Origin: Candidatus Thalassarchaeaceae archaeon
GTDB taxonomy: Archaea > Thermoplasmatota > Poseidoniia > Poseidoniales > Thalassarchaeaceae
Assembly (NCBI GenBank): GCA_030747395.1
Contig: JASLKT010000005.1
Coordinates: forward strand, 1-48,625
Reading direction: 5' to 3'
DNA length: 48,625 nt
The notes beneath the pieces were generated by a model. The model was given only the letters and a program-made list of their open reading frames with translations. It was not told the origin of the DNA and made no database searches. A program made the translations under genes and the position numbers. This document shows positions 24,760-34,200 of this stretch, piece by piece (position 1 is the first letter of the stretch; each line of letters opens with the position of its first letter).

Positions 24760-25191
24760 ATGCCAGATGATTCACCCGACCTCCCTGAATGGGCACTCTC
24801 GATTTGGGAAACGCTCGGCAAGCCCGAAGTATGCGAAGATGTGCTGACTGGTCCTCTTCTTGACCGACGTGCGGGGATGAGACGGGATGATTTGGTCGAA
24901 TTGCTACTCGATGCTCGTTCGCTGACGAAGGGTACTGAGGAATGGGTCCGAGGTCGACTCATTGGAACCAACAAAATGAGTGTTGAAATTCTAGATACAG
25001 ATGGTATTTACCGATATATTGCACGTGATGTGATTGTCGAAGTTCGCTTGATTGCACATATGAGGCCCGCTTACATTGATGACGATGAATTGCTCCAATT
25101 TGAGCGAGAAGATCAAAAGCGACGAACCAAGATTCACGAAGACGTGGAAAAGAAAACCAAAGGCGGAGACGATGATCACCTCTGGGGTTGA
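24760..25191 (+). CDS. Uncharacterised protein with possible Sm-like beta segment
   Basis: A 143-residue soluble protein. The N-terminal half is helical. Residues about 60-100 form alternating beta strands (VRGRLIGTNKMSVEILD, then YRYIARDVIVEVRLI) whose spacing and Arg-Asp-Ile-Val turn recall an Sm/LSm fold; this is only a visual resemblance. The C-terminal tail is charged and probably disordered. It is divergent from the Nog1-like GTPase, so a link to RNA or ribosomes is possible but unproven. Confidence 0.65.
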   Translation: MPDDSPDLPEWALSIWETLGKPEVCEDVLTGPLLDRRAGMRRDDLVELLLDARSLTKGTEEWVRGRLIGTNKMSVEILDTDGIYRYIARDVIVEVRLIAHMRPAYIDDDELLQFEREDQKRRTKIHEDVEKKTKGGDDDHLWG

Positions 25192-25236
25192 ATAGTTTCA
25201 CCCCTAAAGCCATTGAAACCAGTGGTGTGATGAAAA

Positions 25237-25551
25237 ATGGATGGCTTCAATCGACACATGTTCTTCTGCGCTCATGAGAGGGACAGTGATGCTCCCCGTG
25301 GTTGCTGTGCTGCCAAGAAGAGTTTGGCCCTGATGAAGGCAGTAAAAACTGCAGCCAAAGCAGAAGGAATCGCCAATATTCGTGTGCAGAAAGCTGGTTG
25401 CCTGGGTCAATGTGAACGTGGAATTTCTTGCGTAGTTTACCCAGAGGGTGTTTGGTACACTCTCTCGGGTGAAGAGAATATTCCTGAACTCCTTGAGCAT
25501 CTTCGCTCAGGTGCCATTGCAGAAGGCTTGAGGATGACACTTGAGGATTGA
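25237..25551 (+). CDS. Thioredoxin-like 2Fe-2S ferredoxin
   Basis: A 104-residue protein of the thioredoxin-like ferredoxin family. The four cluster ligands are C11, one of C23/C24, C55 and C59, the last two in KAGCLGQCERG, the family hallmark. The thioredoxin fold is retained (HMFFCAHERD first strand, VVYPEGVWY late strand). It is cytoplasmic and probably a one-electron carrier. It is followed by a nitroreductase gene 16 bp downstream, so it may supply or accept electrons there. ATG at 25237. Confidence 0.9.
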   Translation: MDGFNRHMFFCAHERDSDAPRGCCAAKKSLALMKAVKTAAKAEGIANIRVQKAGCLGQCERGISCVVYPEGVWYTLSGEENIPELLEHLRSGAIAEGLRMTLED

Positions 25552-25567
25552 AATGAGGGGATGACAT

Positions 25568-26308
25568 ATGAACGAGAATTTCGACTCTAATGATTTCAGT
25601 TCATTTGTAGCCTCGCGTCGCTCAACACGGGATTTTCAGTCAACTCCAGTTCCAGATGAATTGATCGAGGAAATCATTGCTGATGGACTCACGTCTCCCA
25701 GTTGGAGTAATACAAGACCATTTGTCGTTGCAGTCGCTAAAGGCGATGTAAGAGATCGGCTATCGAAGGAATTTCTTAGTCGCTTTGAATCCATCAAAAG
25801 TGCTCGTGGCGAGGGGATTTTTGCCAAAATGAAAGCCGTGTTGAGGAGAAGGGGGCTACCAACTAGTAATTGGTTGATAATCAGACCATATCACAAAGAT
25901 TTGATTCCTCGATCAAGACGGGTAGGCAAGGAAATGTTGTCTCACATTGGGATAGAAAGAGATGACAAAAAGGGAAGGGATGCCTTCTGGGCTAGGAATT
26001 ACGAATTCTTTGGAGCACCTGTAGAATTGTTCGTATTCACGCATAAAAGTCTAGGCAAATTTGCCACTTCAGATGCCGGGCTTTTCATGCAGAATCTAAT
26101 GTTGTCAGCGCACGCAAAGGGACTGGGTACCTGCGCTCAAGGTTCGGTGGCTGTTTGGGAAGATGCGGTGCGCAAAGAATTCTCGATTAGCAAAAACTAT
26201 TCTTTGCTATGTGGAATCTGCGTAGGATATCCAAGTGAAGGGAAAATAAATTCGTTTAACGCCCACCGTATTCCCCCATCAGAAATAATCGCCCCAGTCA
26301 ATAAATAA
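25568..26308 (+). CDS. Nitroreductase-family flavoprotein
   Basis: A 246-residue FMN-dependent oxidoreductase. ASRRSTRDF near residue 20 is the FMN-phosphate Arg-Arg-Ser motif, TSPSWSNTRP the second FMN contact, and MLSAHAKGLGTCAQGS the C-terminal flavin loop; CVGYPSEG precedes the final helix. A long insert (about residues 75-140) contains two basic segments. The substrate is not evident; relatives reduce quinones, nitro compounds or flavins. It follows the 2Fe-2S protein, a plausible redox partner. Confidence 0.88.
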   Translation: MNENFDSNDFSSFVASRRSTRDFQSTPVPDELIEEIIADGLTSPSWSNTRPFVVAVAKGDVRDRLSKEFLSRFESIKSARGEGIFAKMKAVLRRRGLPTSNWLIIRPYHKDLIPRSRRVGKEMLSHIGIERDDKKGRDAFWARNYEFFGAPVELFVFTHKSLGKFATSDAGLFMQNLMLSAHAKGLGTCAQGSVAVWEDAVRKEFSISKNYSLLCGICVGYPSEGKINSFNAHRIPPSEIIAPVNK

Positions 26309-26408
26309 CGCAAGACGGGGATGTCTACGGTACACTGGCCCCACTGCCAATATGTTACGACTGCGTGAAAGCAAGGCAAGCCCATTACTCGACTTCAGTC
26401 CGAAGTAA
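26309..26408. other. Short intergenic gap between convergent nitroreductase and aIF2-beta
   Basis: About 100 bp without a gene. The only structure seen is an imperfect inverted repeat, ATTACTCG at 26394 and CGAAGTAAT at 26401-26409, with one bulge, which reaches the aIF2-beta stop codon. It could help end transcription from either side. No tRNA, promoter or coding sequence is visible. Confidence 0.35.
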
Positions 26409-26819
26409 TCAGAGTTTGACCGGACGGGTCGCACCGCAAGCCTGGCACTTCAGCAAGGTGGTGCGGTCTTCTTTGAGGAAGGAGGTGTCAGGAGCTTTGC
26501 ATTGGTGGCACAAAATGAAGGCCTTGACGTAAGCTACGATTCGCTCCTTGATACGGCGCGGTGGAATACGGCCCTTGAGCAACACACGACCTTTGTCGCG
26601 AGTTCCGCTGGTTCCGAGTTCGTTCTGCAGGAAATGGTAGACGTGATCAGCATCACGATCCATCATAGAAACCATCTCGTTGAAGTTTCTCAAAATGGTC
26701 TGAGAACCCTCGATGAGGACATCTGGTTCGGGCAATGTCCAGCGACTGCGCGAAGAGATATCTTCGGGAATCTTGTCCCGTGCTCGGTCGAGCAATGACT
26801 CGTAATCGAAGTCCGTCAT
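26409..26819 (-). CDS. Translation initiation factor aIF2 subunit beta
   Basis: A 136-residue archaeal aIF2-beta/eIF5-type protein, the usual archaeal size. The central alpha/beta domain contains LRNFNEMVSMMDR and HFLQNELGTSG, then GRIPPRRIKERI; the C-terminal zinc ribbon has CHQC and CQACG. It binds aIF2-gamma in the ternary complex with initiator tRNA. ATG 26819 is chosen; an ATG at 26837 adds six residues. The reading frame stays open upstream, but that part is the antisense of dUTPase. It is divergent from dut. Confidence 0.95.
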   Translation of the reverse strand: MTDFDYESLLDRARDKIPEDISSRSRWTLPEPDVLIEGSQTILRNFNEMVSMMDRDADHVYHFLQNELGTSGTRDKGRVLLKGRIPPRRIKERIVAYVKAFILCHQCKAPDTSFLKEDRTTLLKCQACGATRPVKL

Positions 26820-26892
26820 CGTCTCGCCCACCCACATCCCCTTCTTGAGACCACCGACAGAACCAATGTTCCCCTGTGCAGCGCGTGAGGTG

Positions 26893-27342
26893 ATGGACGA
26901 ACCGGTAGAGGTGCGGATTGCCCGCATACACGCTGATGCACAACTTCCTGTGCAAGGCAGTGATTTAGCCGCTGGATTTGATCTACATTCCGTCGAACGT
27001 GTCGAGGTGCGGAAAGGCACCACTGAAATGCTCCCTACTGGCCTTATTCTGGCGATTCCCCCCGGTTGGGAAGGACAGGTACGTTGTCGTTCTGGACTGG
27101 GGAAACGGGGACTCATATTGCCCAATGGTGTTGGCACAATTGATGCTGATTATCGAGGTGAACTGATGGTTCTCGCACATTGGATTGGAGAATCTGATTC
27201 CTTTGTCGTTGAGAAGGGTGAACGAATTGGACAATTGCTCCTAAAACGAGTTCCTGAAATTCGGTTTGTCGAAGTTGACAAAGAAGCACTCGATGATACC
27301 GACAGGGGCGATGGCGGATTTGGTAGTACGGGTCGATTCTAG
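26893..27342 (+). CDS. dut: dUTP diphosphatase
   Basis: Trimeric dUTPase of 149 residues that hydrolyses dUTP to dUMP and keeps uracil out of DNA. Family motifs in order: AAGFDLHS (1), RSGLGKRG (2), NGVGTIDADYRGE (3, with the catalytic Asp), GERIGQLLL (4) and the C-terminal GGFGSTGR (5). The ATG at 26893 directly follows GAGGTG; in-frame upstream starts would extend towards the aIF2-beta start. A strong inverted repeat follows 3 bp after its stop. Confidence 0.94.
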   Translation: MDEPVEVRIARIHADAQLPVQGSDLAAGFDLHSVERVEVRKGTTEMLPTGLILAIPPGWEGQVRCRSGLGKRGLILPNGVGTIDADYRGELMVLAHWIGESDSFVVEKGERIGQLLLKRVPEIRFVEVDKEALDDTDRGDGGFGSTGRF

Positions 27343-27344
27343 GT

Positions 27345-27361
27345 AGAGTCCTATGGACTCT
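27345..27361. promoter_or_regulatory. 7/3/7 perfect inverted repeat before the GfcR-type regulator
   Basis: AGAGTCC and GGACTCT flank a TAT centre. It begins 3 bp after the dut stop and ends 20 bp before the regulator's first ATG. Since the next gene encodes a helix-turn-helix regulator, it is a candidate autoregulatory operator; a 3' end hairpin of dut mRNA is the alternative. No T-run follows. Confidence 0.45.
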
Positions 27362-27381
27362 GTCCGGTGATTTCATAGGAT

Positions 27382-27996
27382 ATGGACCCGCAGACATCCC
27401 CGATTCACATGGCGCTGAGCATTGACGAACTGCGAGAAAAGGTCGCAGAAATGATTGAACAAGGACTCAATACGCAACAAATTGCGGACGAGTTATCCAT
27501 CTCACAACGGACCGTGATGTGGTTGAATTCTGGGGCTGCCGAGGTAGATCACCCTGATGATATTCAAATTGGATGGCGTACCATTGGCGCACGGCCCAAC
27601 CGTATCAACGCGATTGGTGCCATTATGGCTGACATCGTAGTGGAGGAACTTGAGAATCGAGGTGGGGAAGTCAATACCATTGTCGGTATCAGTTTGAATG
27701 GGATTCTATTTGCCAATTCTATCGCCGACCAACTTGAGGTTGATGTCGCCATTTTCCGTTCCGTCTCTGAAGAGGGTGATGGGCATTTGTCAAACAAGTA
27801 TGGCAACGTTGCAGGTCGCAAGGTCGTCGTTGTCGACGATGTATTGTCCTCTGGGGAAACCATGCGCAAGACTATCAAAACACTGCAAGATGAAGGTGCG
27901 GAAGTCTTCCTCAGTATAGTGATGGTTAACAAAACTGAAGAGAATTCAATCTCCAGTGTGCCACTACGTGGCCTAATTCGAACCGTGAGAGTCTGA
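27382..27996 (+). CDS. gfcR: PRTase-fused helix-turn-helix regulator, GfcR type
   Basis: A 204-residue protein with an N-terminal helix-turn-helix (about residues 12-50; LNTQQIADELSISQRTVMWL) and a type I phosphoribosyltransferase domain. The PRPP loop VVVVDDVLSSGETM is intact. This two-domain layout is that of archaeal orotate-PRTase-like regulators; haloarchaeal GfcR controls sugar catabolism genes. Whether this one still has enzymatic activity is not evident. ATG at 27382; an ATG at 27409 begins nearer the HTH and is also plausible. Given carAB and pyrH in the window, a pyrimidine or PRPP signal is possible but not shown. Confidence 0.88.
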   Translation: MDPQTSPIHMALSIDELREKVAEMIEQGLNTQQIADELSISQRTVMWLNSGAAEVDHPDDIQIGWRTIGARPNRINAIGAIMADIVVEELENRGGEVNTIVGISLNGILFANSIADQLEVDVAIFRSVSEEGDGHLSNKYGNVAGRKVVVVDDVLSSGETMRKTIKTLQDEGAEVFLSIVMVNKTEENSISSVPLRGLIRTVRV

Positions 27997-28007
27997 GGTG
28001 AACCCAC

Positions 28008-29624
28008 ATGCATTGGGCCGATTCGATTGCGAAGGCCCTGTCACATCGTGGTGACACGCATGTCGTCGCCTCCGGTATTACGCCCTCTGGTGAATTTCAT
28101 ATTGGTCACTTGAGAGAAATTCTCACTTCTGATATGATTAAGAGAGCCTGTAAATCACATGATCTTGAAATTGAATTTGTATGGTTCGTTGATGATGCTG
28201 ATCCACTTCGCAAGGTTTACTCATTCCTTGATGAATCATATGAACAGTACATTGGGCACCAATTGGCAAACATCCCGCCACCCGATTCCAGCGGAAAACC
28301 CGATTATGATAGATTCGAATCAGGCATATCCTATGCCAAGCATTTCCTTGGACCATTCATTCAAGCACTCGAATACATAGGAGTAGAAATAGATGAAATT
28401 ATCTACAATTATGATGCATACAAGAGCGGGAAGTTTGCAGATGCTTCCCGGATTGCTTGCAATCAAACCGATGAAATTCGAGAGATTATTGAGCGAGTCT
28501 CTGGACGTGAATTAGATGATGACTGGTTCCCTTGGAATCCAATCGATTCCACGGGTTCCATGGATGGAATTCGAATCACAGGATGGAATGATCCAATTGT
28601 GAGTTGGATTGACTCGAAAGGAAATGATGGCCAATCGGATGTCACCAAAGGTGATGGGAAATTACCTTGGAGGGTTGATTGGCCGGCCAAATGGTCATGG
28701 AGAGGTGTGACGATGGAGCCATTTGGAAAGGACCACGGTGCAGCTGGAGGTTCTTATGATACTGGCAAAGAAATTTGTCAATTACTTGGCGACCAACCAC
28801 CTTACCCAACGACATACGAATGGATTTCACTCAAGGGGGTTGGTGCAATGTCCAGTAGCACTGGTGTCACCGTCGGGCCATTGGAGGCATTGGAATTGGT
28901 ACCACCGGAAATTCTCCGATATCTGATTGCTAGGAATAAACCAAATCGACACATCGATTTTGATACAGGAAGTGCTCTCATTGAACTTGCAGATGAATAT
29001 CAGAAAAAACTCTCAGATCTAGAGAAGGGTTCAGGTGAATGGGACAATCTTAGCCGCAGGCAACAGGTGGCCTGGGCCAAATTGGAATCTCAAATCCTCT
29101 ATTCGTCTATTGATCCCACCAAACCACCTCAGGCTGCCTCTGAGAGGGTCACCTTCAGGCATTTGGCACTGGTGGCTCAGATTCGAGGTGATGATGCTGA
29201 TGTTTGGAAATCACTTCAGCAAAGTGGATTGATTTCGGGAGTGCCCACTGGTGATTTGCCTCGCAGACTCGAACTGATGAGAAATTGGATTGACAGCCCA
29301 CACTTCCCAGAGGCATTCAGATTGAACATACAATCTGAAATTGCAGAGACTGCAATGGAAAATGTGGACGGGCGCGATGTTGACTACCTCGGTGCTCTAC
29401 GGACAAAACTCGCTAGTTGTGAATGGACATCTCAAGAAATCAATGCTGCCATTTGCAATGAAGCAAAAGAAAGAGACATTGCTTTACGAGATGCATTCCA
29501 AACTTTGTATTGGATTGTCCTCGCTCAAGATTACGGGCCAAAGTTGGCTTCAATCCTTGAAGAAATGGATAGACAAGCAGTTCTGGACTTGCTACAATCG
29601 GCAATTGTTGAGTTGTCATCCTGA
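28008..29624 (+). CDS. lysS: Lysyl-tRNA synthetase, class I
   Basis: Archaeal class I LysRS of 538 residues. The HIGH motif is intact (EFHIGHLRE, residues 31-34) after the family ASGITPSG. The KMSKS-equivalent near residue 283 reads AMSSSTG, so the lysines seen in many relatives are absent. WPAKWSWRGVTMEPFGKDHGAAGGSYDTG is present as the family's Trp-rich substrate block in pieces (WPAKW and EPFGKDH). The C-terminal helical anticodon-binding part is complete. ATG at 28008 follows GAGGTGAACC, 11 bases after the regulator gene. Confidence 0.96.
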   Translation: MHWADSIAKALSHRGDTHVVASGITPSGEFHIGHLREILTSDMIKRACKSHDLEIEFVWFVDDADPLRKVYSFLDESYEQYIGHQLANIPPPDSSGKPDYDRFESGISYAKHFLGPFIQALEYIGVEIDEIIYNYDAYKSGKFADASRIACNQTDEIREIIERVSGRELDDDWFPWNPIDSTGSMDGIRITGWNDPIVSWIDSKGNDGQSDVTKGDGKLPWRVDWPAKWSWRGVTMEPFGKDHGAAGGSYDTGKEICQLLGDQPPYPTTYEWISLKGVGAMSSSTGVTVGPLEALELVPPEILRYLIARNKPNRHIDFDTGSALIELADEYQKKLSDLEKGSGEWDNLSRRQQVAWAKLESQILYSSIDPTKPPQAASERVTFRHLALVAQIRGDDADVWKSLQQSGLISGVPTGDLPRRLELMRNWIDSPHFPEAFRLNIQSEIAETAMENVDGRDVDYLGALRTKLASCEWTSQEINAAICNEAKERDIALRDAFQTLYWIVLAQDYGPKLASILEEMDRQAVLDLLQSAIVELSS

Positions 29625-29686
29625 ACGTAGTTCAGAAACCCCAACCACCCACACGCTTGAAAGAGGATGTCGGTGTGGCGCTGGTA

Positions 29687-30955
29687 ATGCCGGTCTATTG
29701 TCCCAGTTGCGAAGCCGGCGTAGATGCGACCTCCAAATTCTGCTTACAGTGTGGCCATGACCTCGAAACAGACGGCCCGATTACATCAACTGGACACGAT
29801 GTTCGCCAACTCAAAGAATTAATTCGAAGTCGCGATGATTTGTCAATGGCTGAGAAGTTTGACCTGATTGCGAAAGTCGAAGAAGGTGAGGATCCCATTG
29901 GACTTGGTTTGGCCGCTCCAGCCGAAGGAGCAGGTGTTACTCCAGAACAAATGGAAGTTCAAGCTGCGGCTCCAAAAGTGGTCAAGGGTGGGCTCTCCGA
30001 GGCTGCTATGGGTTACACCACAAATCCCGCTGCTGCTGCTGCTGTTGCCCTGATGAGTTCACAAACAGATGCGTGGGGGCACATTCAGTCAGGTTCCATC
30101 AACACTCGAGACCCCTTGTTCCTTGAAGCGATGGCACTTGGCATGGAAGCCAGCCACCACATTCACGACATTGCGGCTGGAGGAATCGATGAGACCAGCC
30201 TCACCAACGAAGATTTGCGAGGCATTCCTGTCCTCAAACCACCCAAGCGATCATTCTGCCCAAAATGTGGTTCAGATATTCACTCACACACGATGCTACA
30301 ATGGAGGAAGTGGCGAGACCACTCCGGTGAAGTTGTGCAATTGCAGGCTCAAGCTGCAATGGAGACCAGTTTGGTCCAGGTTGCTGCCCATTACTTGACT
30401 GAAACTCAATCTGCTCAAGCACAGAGGGATGATTTGGCCAGTCAACTGGCCGGGCTAGATGAAGGTGCGATGACCGATAAAATCGGTAAGGAATTGCGGC
30501 CACAGATTCTCAAAGAAGTAGAAGAAGAACTTCGCAAGAAGGTCGAAGAAGAACTTCGAGAAAGCATTGAGGAAGAAGTTCGTGCCGACATGGCAGCACG
30601 CGGAGGCGGTCGCAAGGTTGTCTCAACCAGCGGTGCATCAACATTCAAACCGAAGGCGGCCAAGAAGGCCTCTGCACCAACTGTGCGACGTGGGGCTGCC
30701 AAGAAGACCTACGAAGGAGAACCTGACGGCAAGGTCGATTGGTTCCTCGCCGATGCATTAGATACCGTCTTTGATCCACACGGCACCGGAAAGGTGCTCA
30801 AGGCCAAGACCATTCTCGCTCGTTCGGCAGAAGGAAACGTCAGAGTTCAGGATGTCGTCAGAATTTATTCAGCAGATGGTCAAGATGGTCTTTCTGAGTT
30901 GGCTTGGACCAGTCCATTCACCAAGTACATCATCGAAGCATTCGATGCTTGCTGA
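29687..30955 (+). CDS. Uncharacterised double zinc-ribbon, coiled-coil protein
   Basis: A 422-residue soluble protein I cannot place in a family. It has a first zinc ribbon at the N-terminus (YCPSCEAG and FCLQCGHD), an Ala-rich middle with a helical stretch, a lone CPKCGSD pair near residue 195, a long charged coiled coil (about 275-310, EVEEELRKKVEEELRE pattern), a basic Lys/Ala hinge (about 325-350), and a compact C-terminal domain (about 355-422; GKVDWFLADALDTVFDP, then VRIYSADGQDG). ATG 29687 is chosen over a TTG 30 bp upstream because the ribbon starts there. The hinge and ribbons suggest nucleic-acid or ribosome contact. It follows lysS by 62 bp. Confidence 0.7.
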   Translation: MPVYCPSCEAGVDATSKFCLQCGHDLETDGPITSTGHDVRQLKELIRSRDDLSMAEKFDLIAKVEEGEDPIGLGLAAPAEGAGVTPEQMEVQAAAPKVVKGGLSEAAMGYTTNPAAAAAVALMSSQTDAWGHIQSGSINTRDPLFLEAMALGMEASHHIHDIAAGGIDETSLTNEDLRGIPVLKPPKRSFCPKCGSDIHSHTMLQWRKWRDHSGEVVQLQAQAAMETSLVQVAAHYLTETQSAQAQRDDLASQLAGLDEGAMTDKIGKELRPQILKEVEEELRKKVEEELRESIEEEVRADMAARGGGRKVVSTSGASTFKPKAAKKASAPTVRRGAAKKTYEGEPDGKVDWFLADALDTVFDPHGTGKVLKAKTILARSAEGNVRVQDVVRIYSADGQDGLSELAWTSPFTKYIIEAFDAC

Positions 30956-30956
30956 T

Positions 30957-31193
30957 TCACCTGAATTTGATGACGGTGTAAGATGGCCCATCGGGTTCGA
31001 TAATGATTGCAGATTTGAATTGGGGAGATGCTTCCTTGAGCAGTTTCCCTCGACGAATGTAATCTCGTATTACTGTACCTCCACGGTGTCCATGACAAAA
31101 TTTTAGTTCATTGATGTCGGAAAAATATGCATTCATCAATTCGTCTTGGATTTTTATTGTAGCCTGAAAATAGTCGTGATTATGCAAGTCCAC
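30957..31193 (-). CDS. Stand-alone Smr-domain protein
   Basis: A 78-residue protein consisting of little more than one Smr (small MutS-related) domain. The N-terminal MDLH matches the conserved DLH motif, and CHGHRGGTVIRDYIR matches the HG-x-G motif that forms the active loop; the C-terminal IEPDGPSYTVIKF is the last strand. Smr domains nick DNA or cleave RNA. The start is GTG at 31193; no in-frame ATG exists before the upstream stop at 31221. It lies 27 bp downstream of carB on the same strand, so it is the distal gene of the car operon. Confidence 0.78.
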   Translation of the reverse strand: MDLHNHDYFQATIKIQDELMNAYFSDINELKFCHGHRGGTVIRDYIRRGKLLKEASPQFKSAIIIEPDGPSYTVIKFR

Positions 31194-31220
31194 TTCACGA
31201 AGAATTTCAACACCCCATAA

Positions 31221-34200
31221 TCAGATATAATCGACGACCAGTCGTCGTGGTTCTGGCATACCCTCTTGTGCAACTGCAATCGCTTGGCATTCCATTCGGG
31301 CACCTGACATCGTCGTCACGAAGGGAATGTTCAGTTCCACAGCAAGGCGACGCATCATATTGCCATCCAAAACTGCACCGCCGCTATTGCTGGGTGTGTT
31401 GATAATGAGGTGGATTTTTCCTGTGCGCATCAGATCGAGTGCGTCAGGGCTCTGTCCCTCTGCGATTCGATAGCAAGTTTCGACTTCAAGTCCACCTACA
31501 TCACGAAGATGGCGGGCAGTCCCTTGAGTAGCGTGCAAAATGAAACCCATCTCTTGTAGAGAACGAGCCATGGGGATGAGGTGTCCCTTGTCTTCATCTT
31601 TGACGGTTAGATACACACCACCTCGGGTCGGGACTGGAAGTTCAGTTGCGAGGCGGGCTTTGAGATAAGCCGCTGCTGCATCGACGTGACTACCCATGAC
31701 TTCACCAGTACTCTTCATTTCAGGACCAGGGGCTGGATCAAGACCACGGAGTTTGAGGAAAGGAAATACCGGTGCTTTGACACAGACAGCATCGGTTTGT
31801 CGGCGAGGAATTTCCATGTTCGCCAATTGTTCTCCGATTGTAATATGGGCGGCGATTCTGGCCAGAGGGATACCTGTTGCCTTGGCGACAAAGGGGAATG
31901 TACGAGAACCTCGGGGATTGACTTCCAGCACGTAGAGTTCATCTCGACAAATGCAGAATTGTATGTTGAAGCAACCCCTGATATTCAAGCCTATTCCGAT
32001 TTCTTTTGTCCATTCATGGACCTTTGCAAGTATTTCCTCACTTACGTTCTGAGTGGGTATGAAGCAAGTTGAATCACCACTGTGGATTCCGGCTTCTTCC
32101 AGATGTTCCATCACAGCTCCAACTAGTACATCTTCGCCATCGCAAACCGCATCGACATCCAATTCGATTGCTCCACCTAGATACTCGTCGACGAGTAATG
32201 GTTTGTCGGGTGCAATGTATGCATCGGCCATGTAAGTCTCCAACTGTGAATCGTCGGTTAGAATCTCCATCCCTCTGCCTCCGAGTACGTAGGAGGGTCG
32301 AACAAGAACAGGATAACCAATTTCGGCTACTGCTGCACGGATTGCGGCTGGTGTTTTTCCGGTGCGCCCATTGGGTAAGCGGATGATGCTGCGTTTGCCA
32401 AAGGCTTCGAATCGTTCACGGTCACTGGCCTCATCAACCGCATCAGGTGATGTGCCGAGCATTGAACATTCTAGACCCTGCTCACTCAGGTGGGGCATTC
32501 TAGCGTCAAGAGGTAATGCTAGATTGATGGCTGTTTGACCTCCAAATTGTAGCAGGATACCATCGGCACCCTCTCGAAGGAGAATCTCGGCAACACACTC
32601 TGTGGTCAAGGGCTCAAAGTAGAGGCGATCAGATGTGTCGAAATCCGTACTCACAGTTTCTGGATTGTTGTTGACGAGGATCGCCTCGTGTCCAGCCTCT
32701 CGAATGGCCTGAACTGCATGCACTGCCCCGTAATCAAACTCGATGCCCTGCCCAATTCGAATTGGGCCTGATCCTATGACGACAAGGCGGCGGCAATCAG
32801 TCTTCTTTTCCGCAGGAACAGGGTCCATTCCCAATGGAGCGCTGCCGCCTTCGTATGTTGCATAATAGTAGGGGGTGACCGCTGCAAATTCTGCAGCGCA
32901 TGAATCGACCATTCGGAATCGCGGGTGGATTGCCAACTCATGCCTGCGCTTCATGACATCAATTTCCGTTCGACCTTCGGGCAACCGGTTCCAACCACTG
33001 GCAGGGAATCCGGAGATGGCGTCAGCGATGTGTGCATCCGTAAACCCGAGCCCTTTCCAAGCCCGCATTTGTGCTTCAGTGATTTGATTCGCCTCACAAT
33101 TCGCAGCAACAATCTCGGCCTCTACATTTGCAATTCGCTTGAATCGATGCAGGAACCATCGAGTAATGTTACCTGTTCCTTCTCTAACTTCTTCGATTCC
33201 CATACCGCGTCTGAATGCTTCAACAAGTGCCCCCATGCGCCGGTCAGTAGCCACCCTTAGCCAATGATCTAAGACCTCCTTTGGAAGTGGTTCATGCGCT
33301 CTTTCATCCATTGATTCACCATCACTTGCATCGGCAAGTGTGAGGGGGCGAGGGTGAGGTTGTCCATATTCTAGAGAAGCGATGGCTTTCAGGAAAGCTT
33401 CCTCAAAATTTCGGCCAATCGCCATGACTTCGCCCGTGGATTTCATGCTGGTACCCAATGTACGATCGGCGGTTCGGAATTTGTCGAACGGCCAGCGTGG
33501 TATTTTCACAACTGCATAATCAAGAGTTGGTTCAAACGCTGCAGTCGTTCCTTCGCCAGTGATTGGATTGGGTAACTCATCCAATGTGTAGCCGACAGCA
33601 ATCAATGCAGCCATCCGTGCAATTGGATACCCGGTAGCCTTGGATGCGAGCGCAGATGAACGGGATACTCGAGGGTTGACCTCGATGACCCTGAATTCAC
33701 CGGTATCTTGATTGACAGTGAATTGGACGTTACAACCTCCTTTGATGTCAAGCCGCCGAATCAAACGTAGAGCGGCGTCACGCAATCCTTGGTGGTCTCG
33801 ATCCGAAAGTGTCTGAGCGGGTGCAACTACGACAGATTCACCCGTGTGAATGCCCATTGGGTCGATGTTTTCCATCGTACAGACAATGGTGCAGTTGTCA
33901 CTTGCATCTCGCATGACTTCATACTCAAATTCCTGCCATCCGAGAATGCTCTCTTCAATCAAAACTTGACCAATTTGAGAGTGGAGGATGCCTTGACTGG
34001 CAATCTCAACCAACTCACCTGTATTCCATGCTGTTCCTCCACCCAGTCCACCCAAGGTGAATGCGGGACGAATCAGGATTGGATACTTGCCGAGTTCATC
34101 AGCTGCAGCGAGAACCTCTTCAATAGAATTACAGGCCATTGCTTGAGAAATTGGCAGGTCGATTTCTTCGCAAACTTGATTGAACAAATCTCGGTCTTCG

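Noticed and set aside
26820-27137. N-terminal extension of aIF2-beta up to 27137
   Set aside because: The frame stays open but is the antisense of dUTPase, whose motifs are clear. aIF2-beta has its normal length from 26819.
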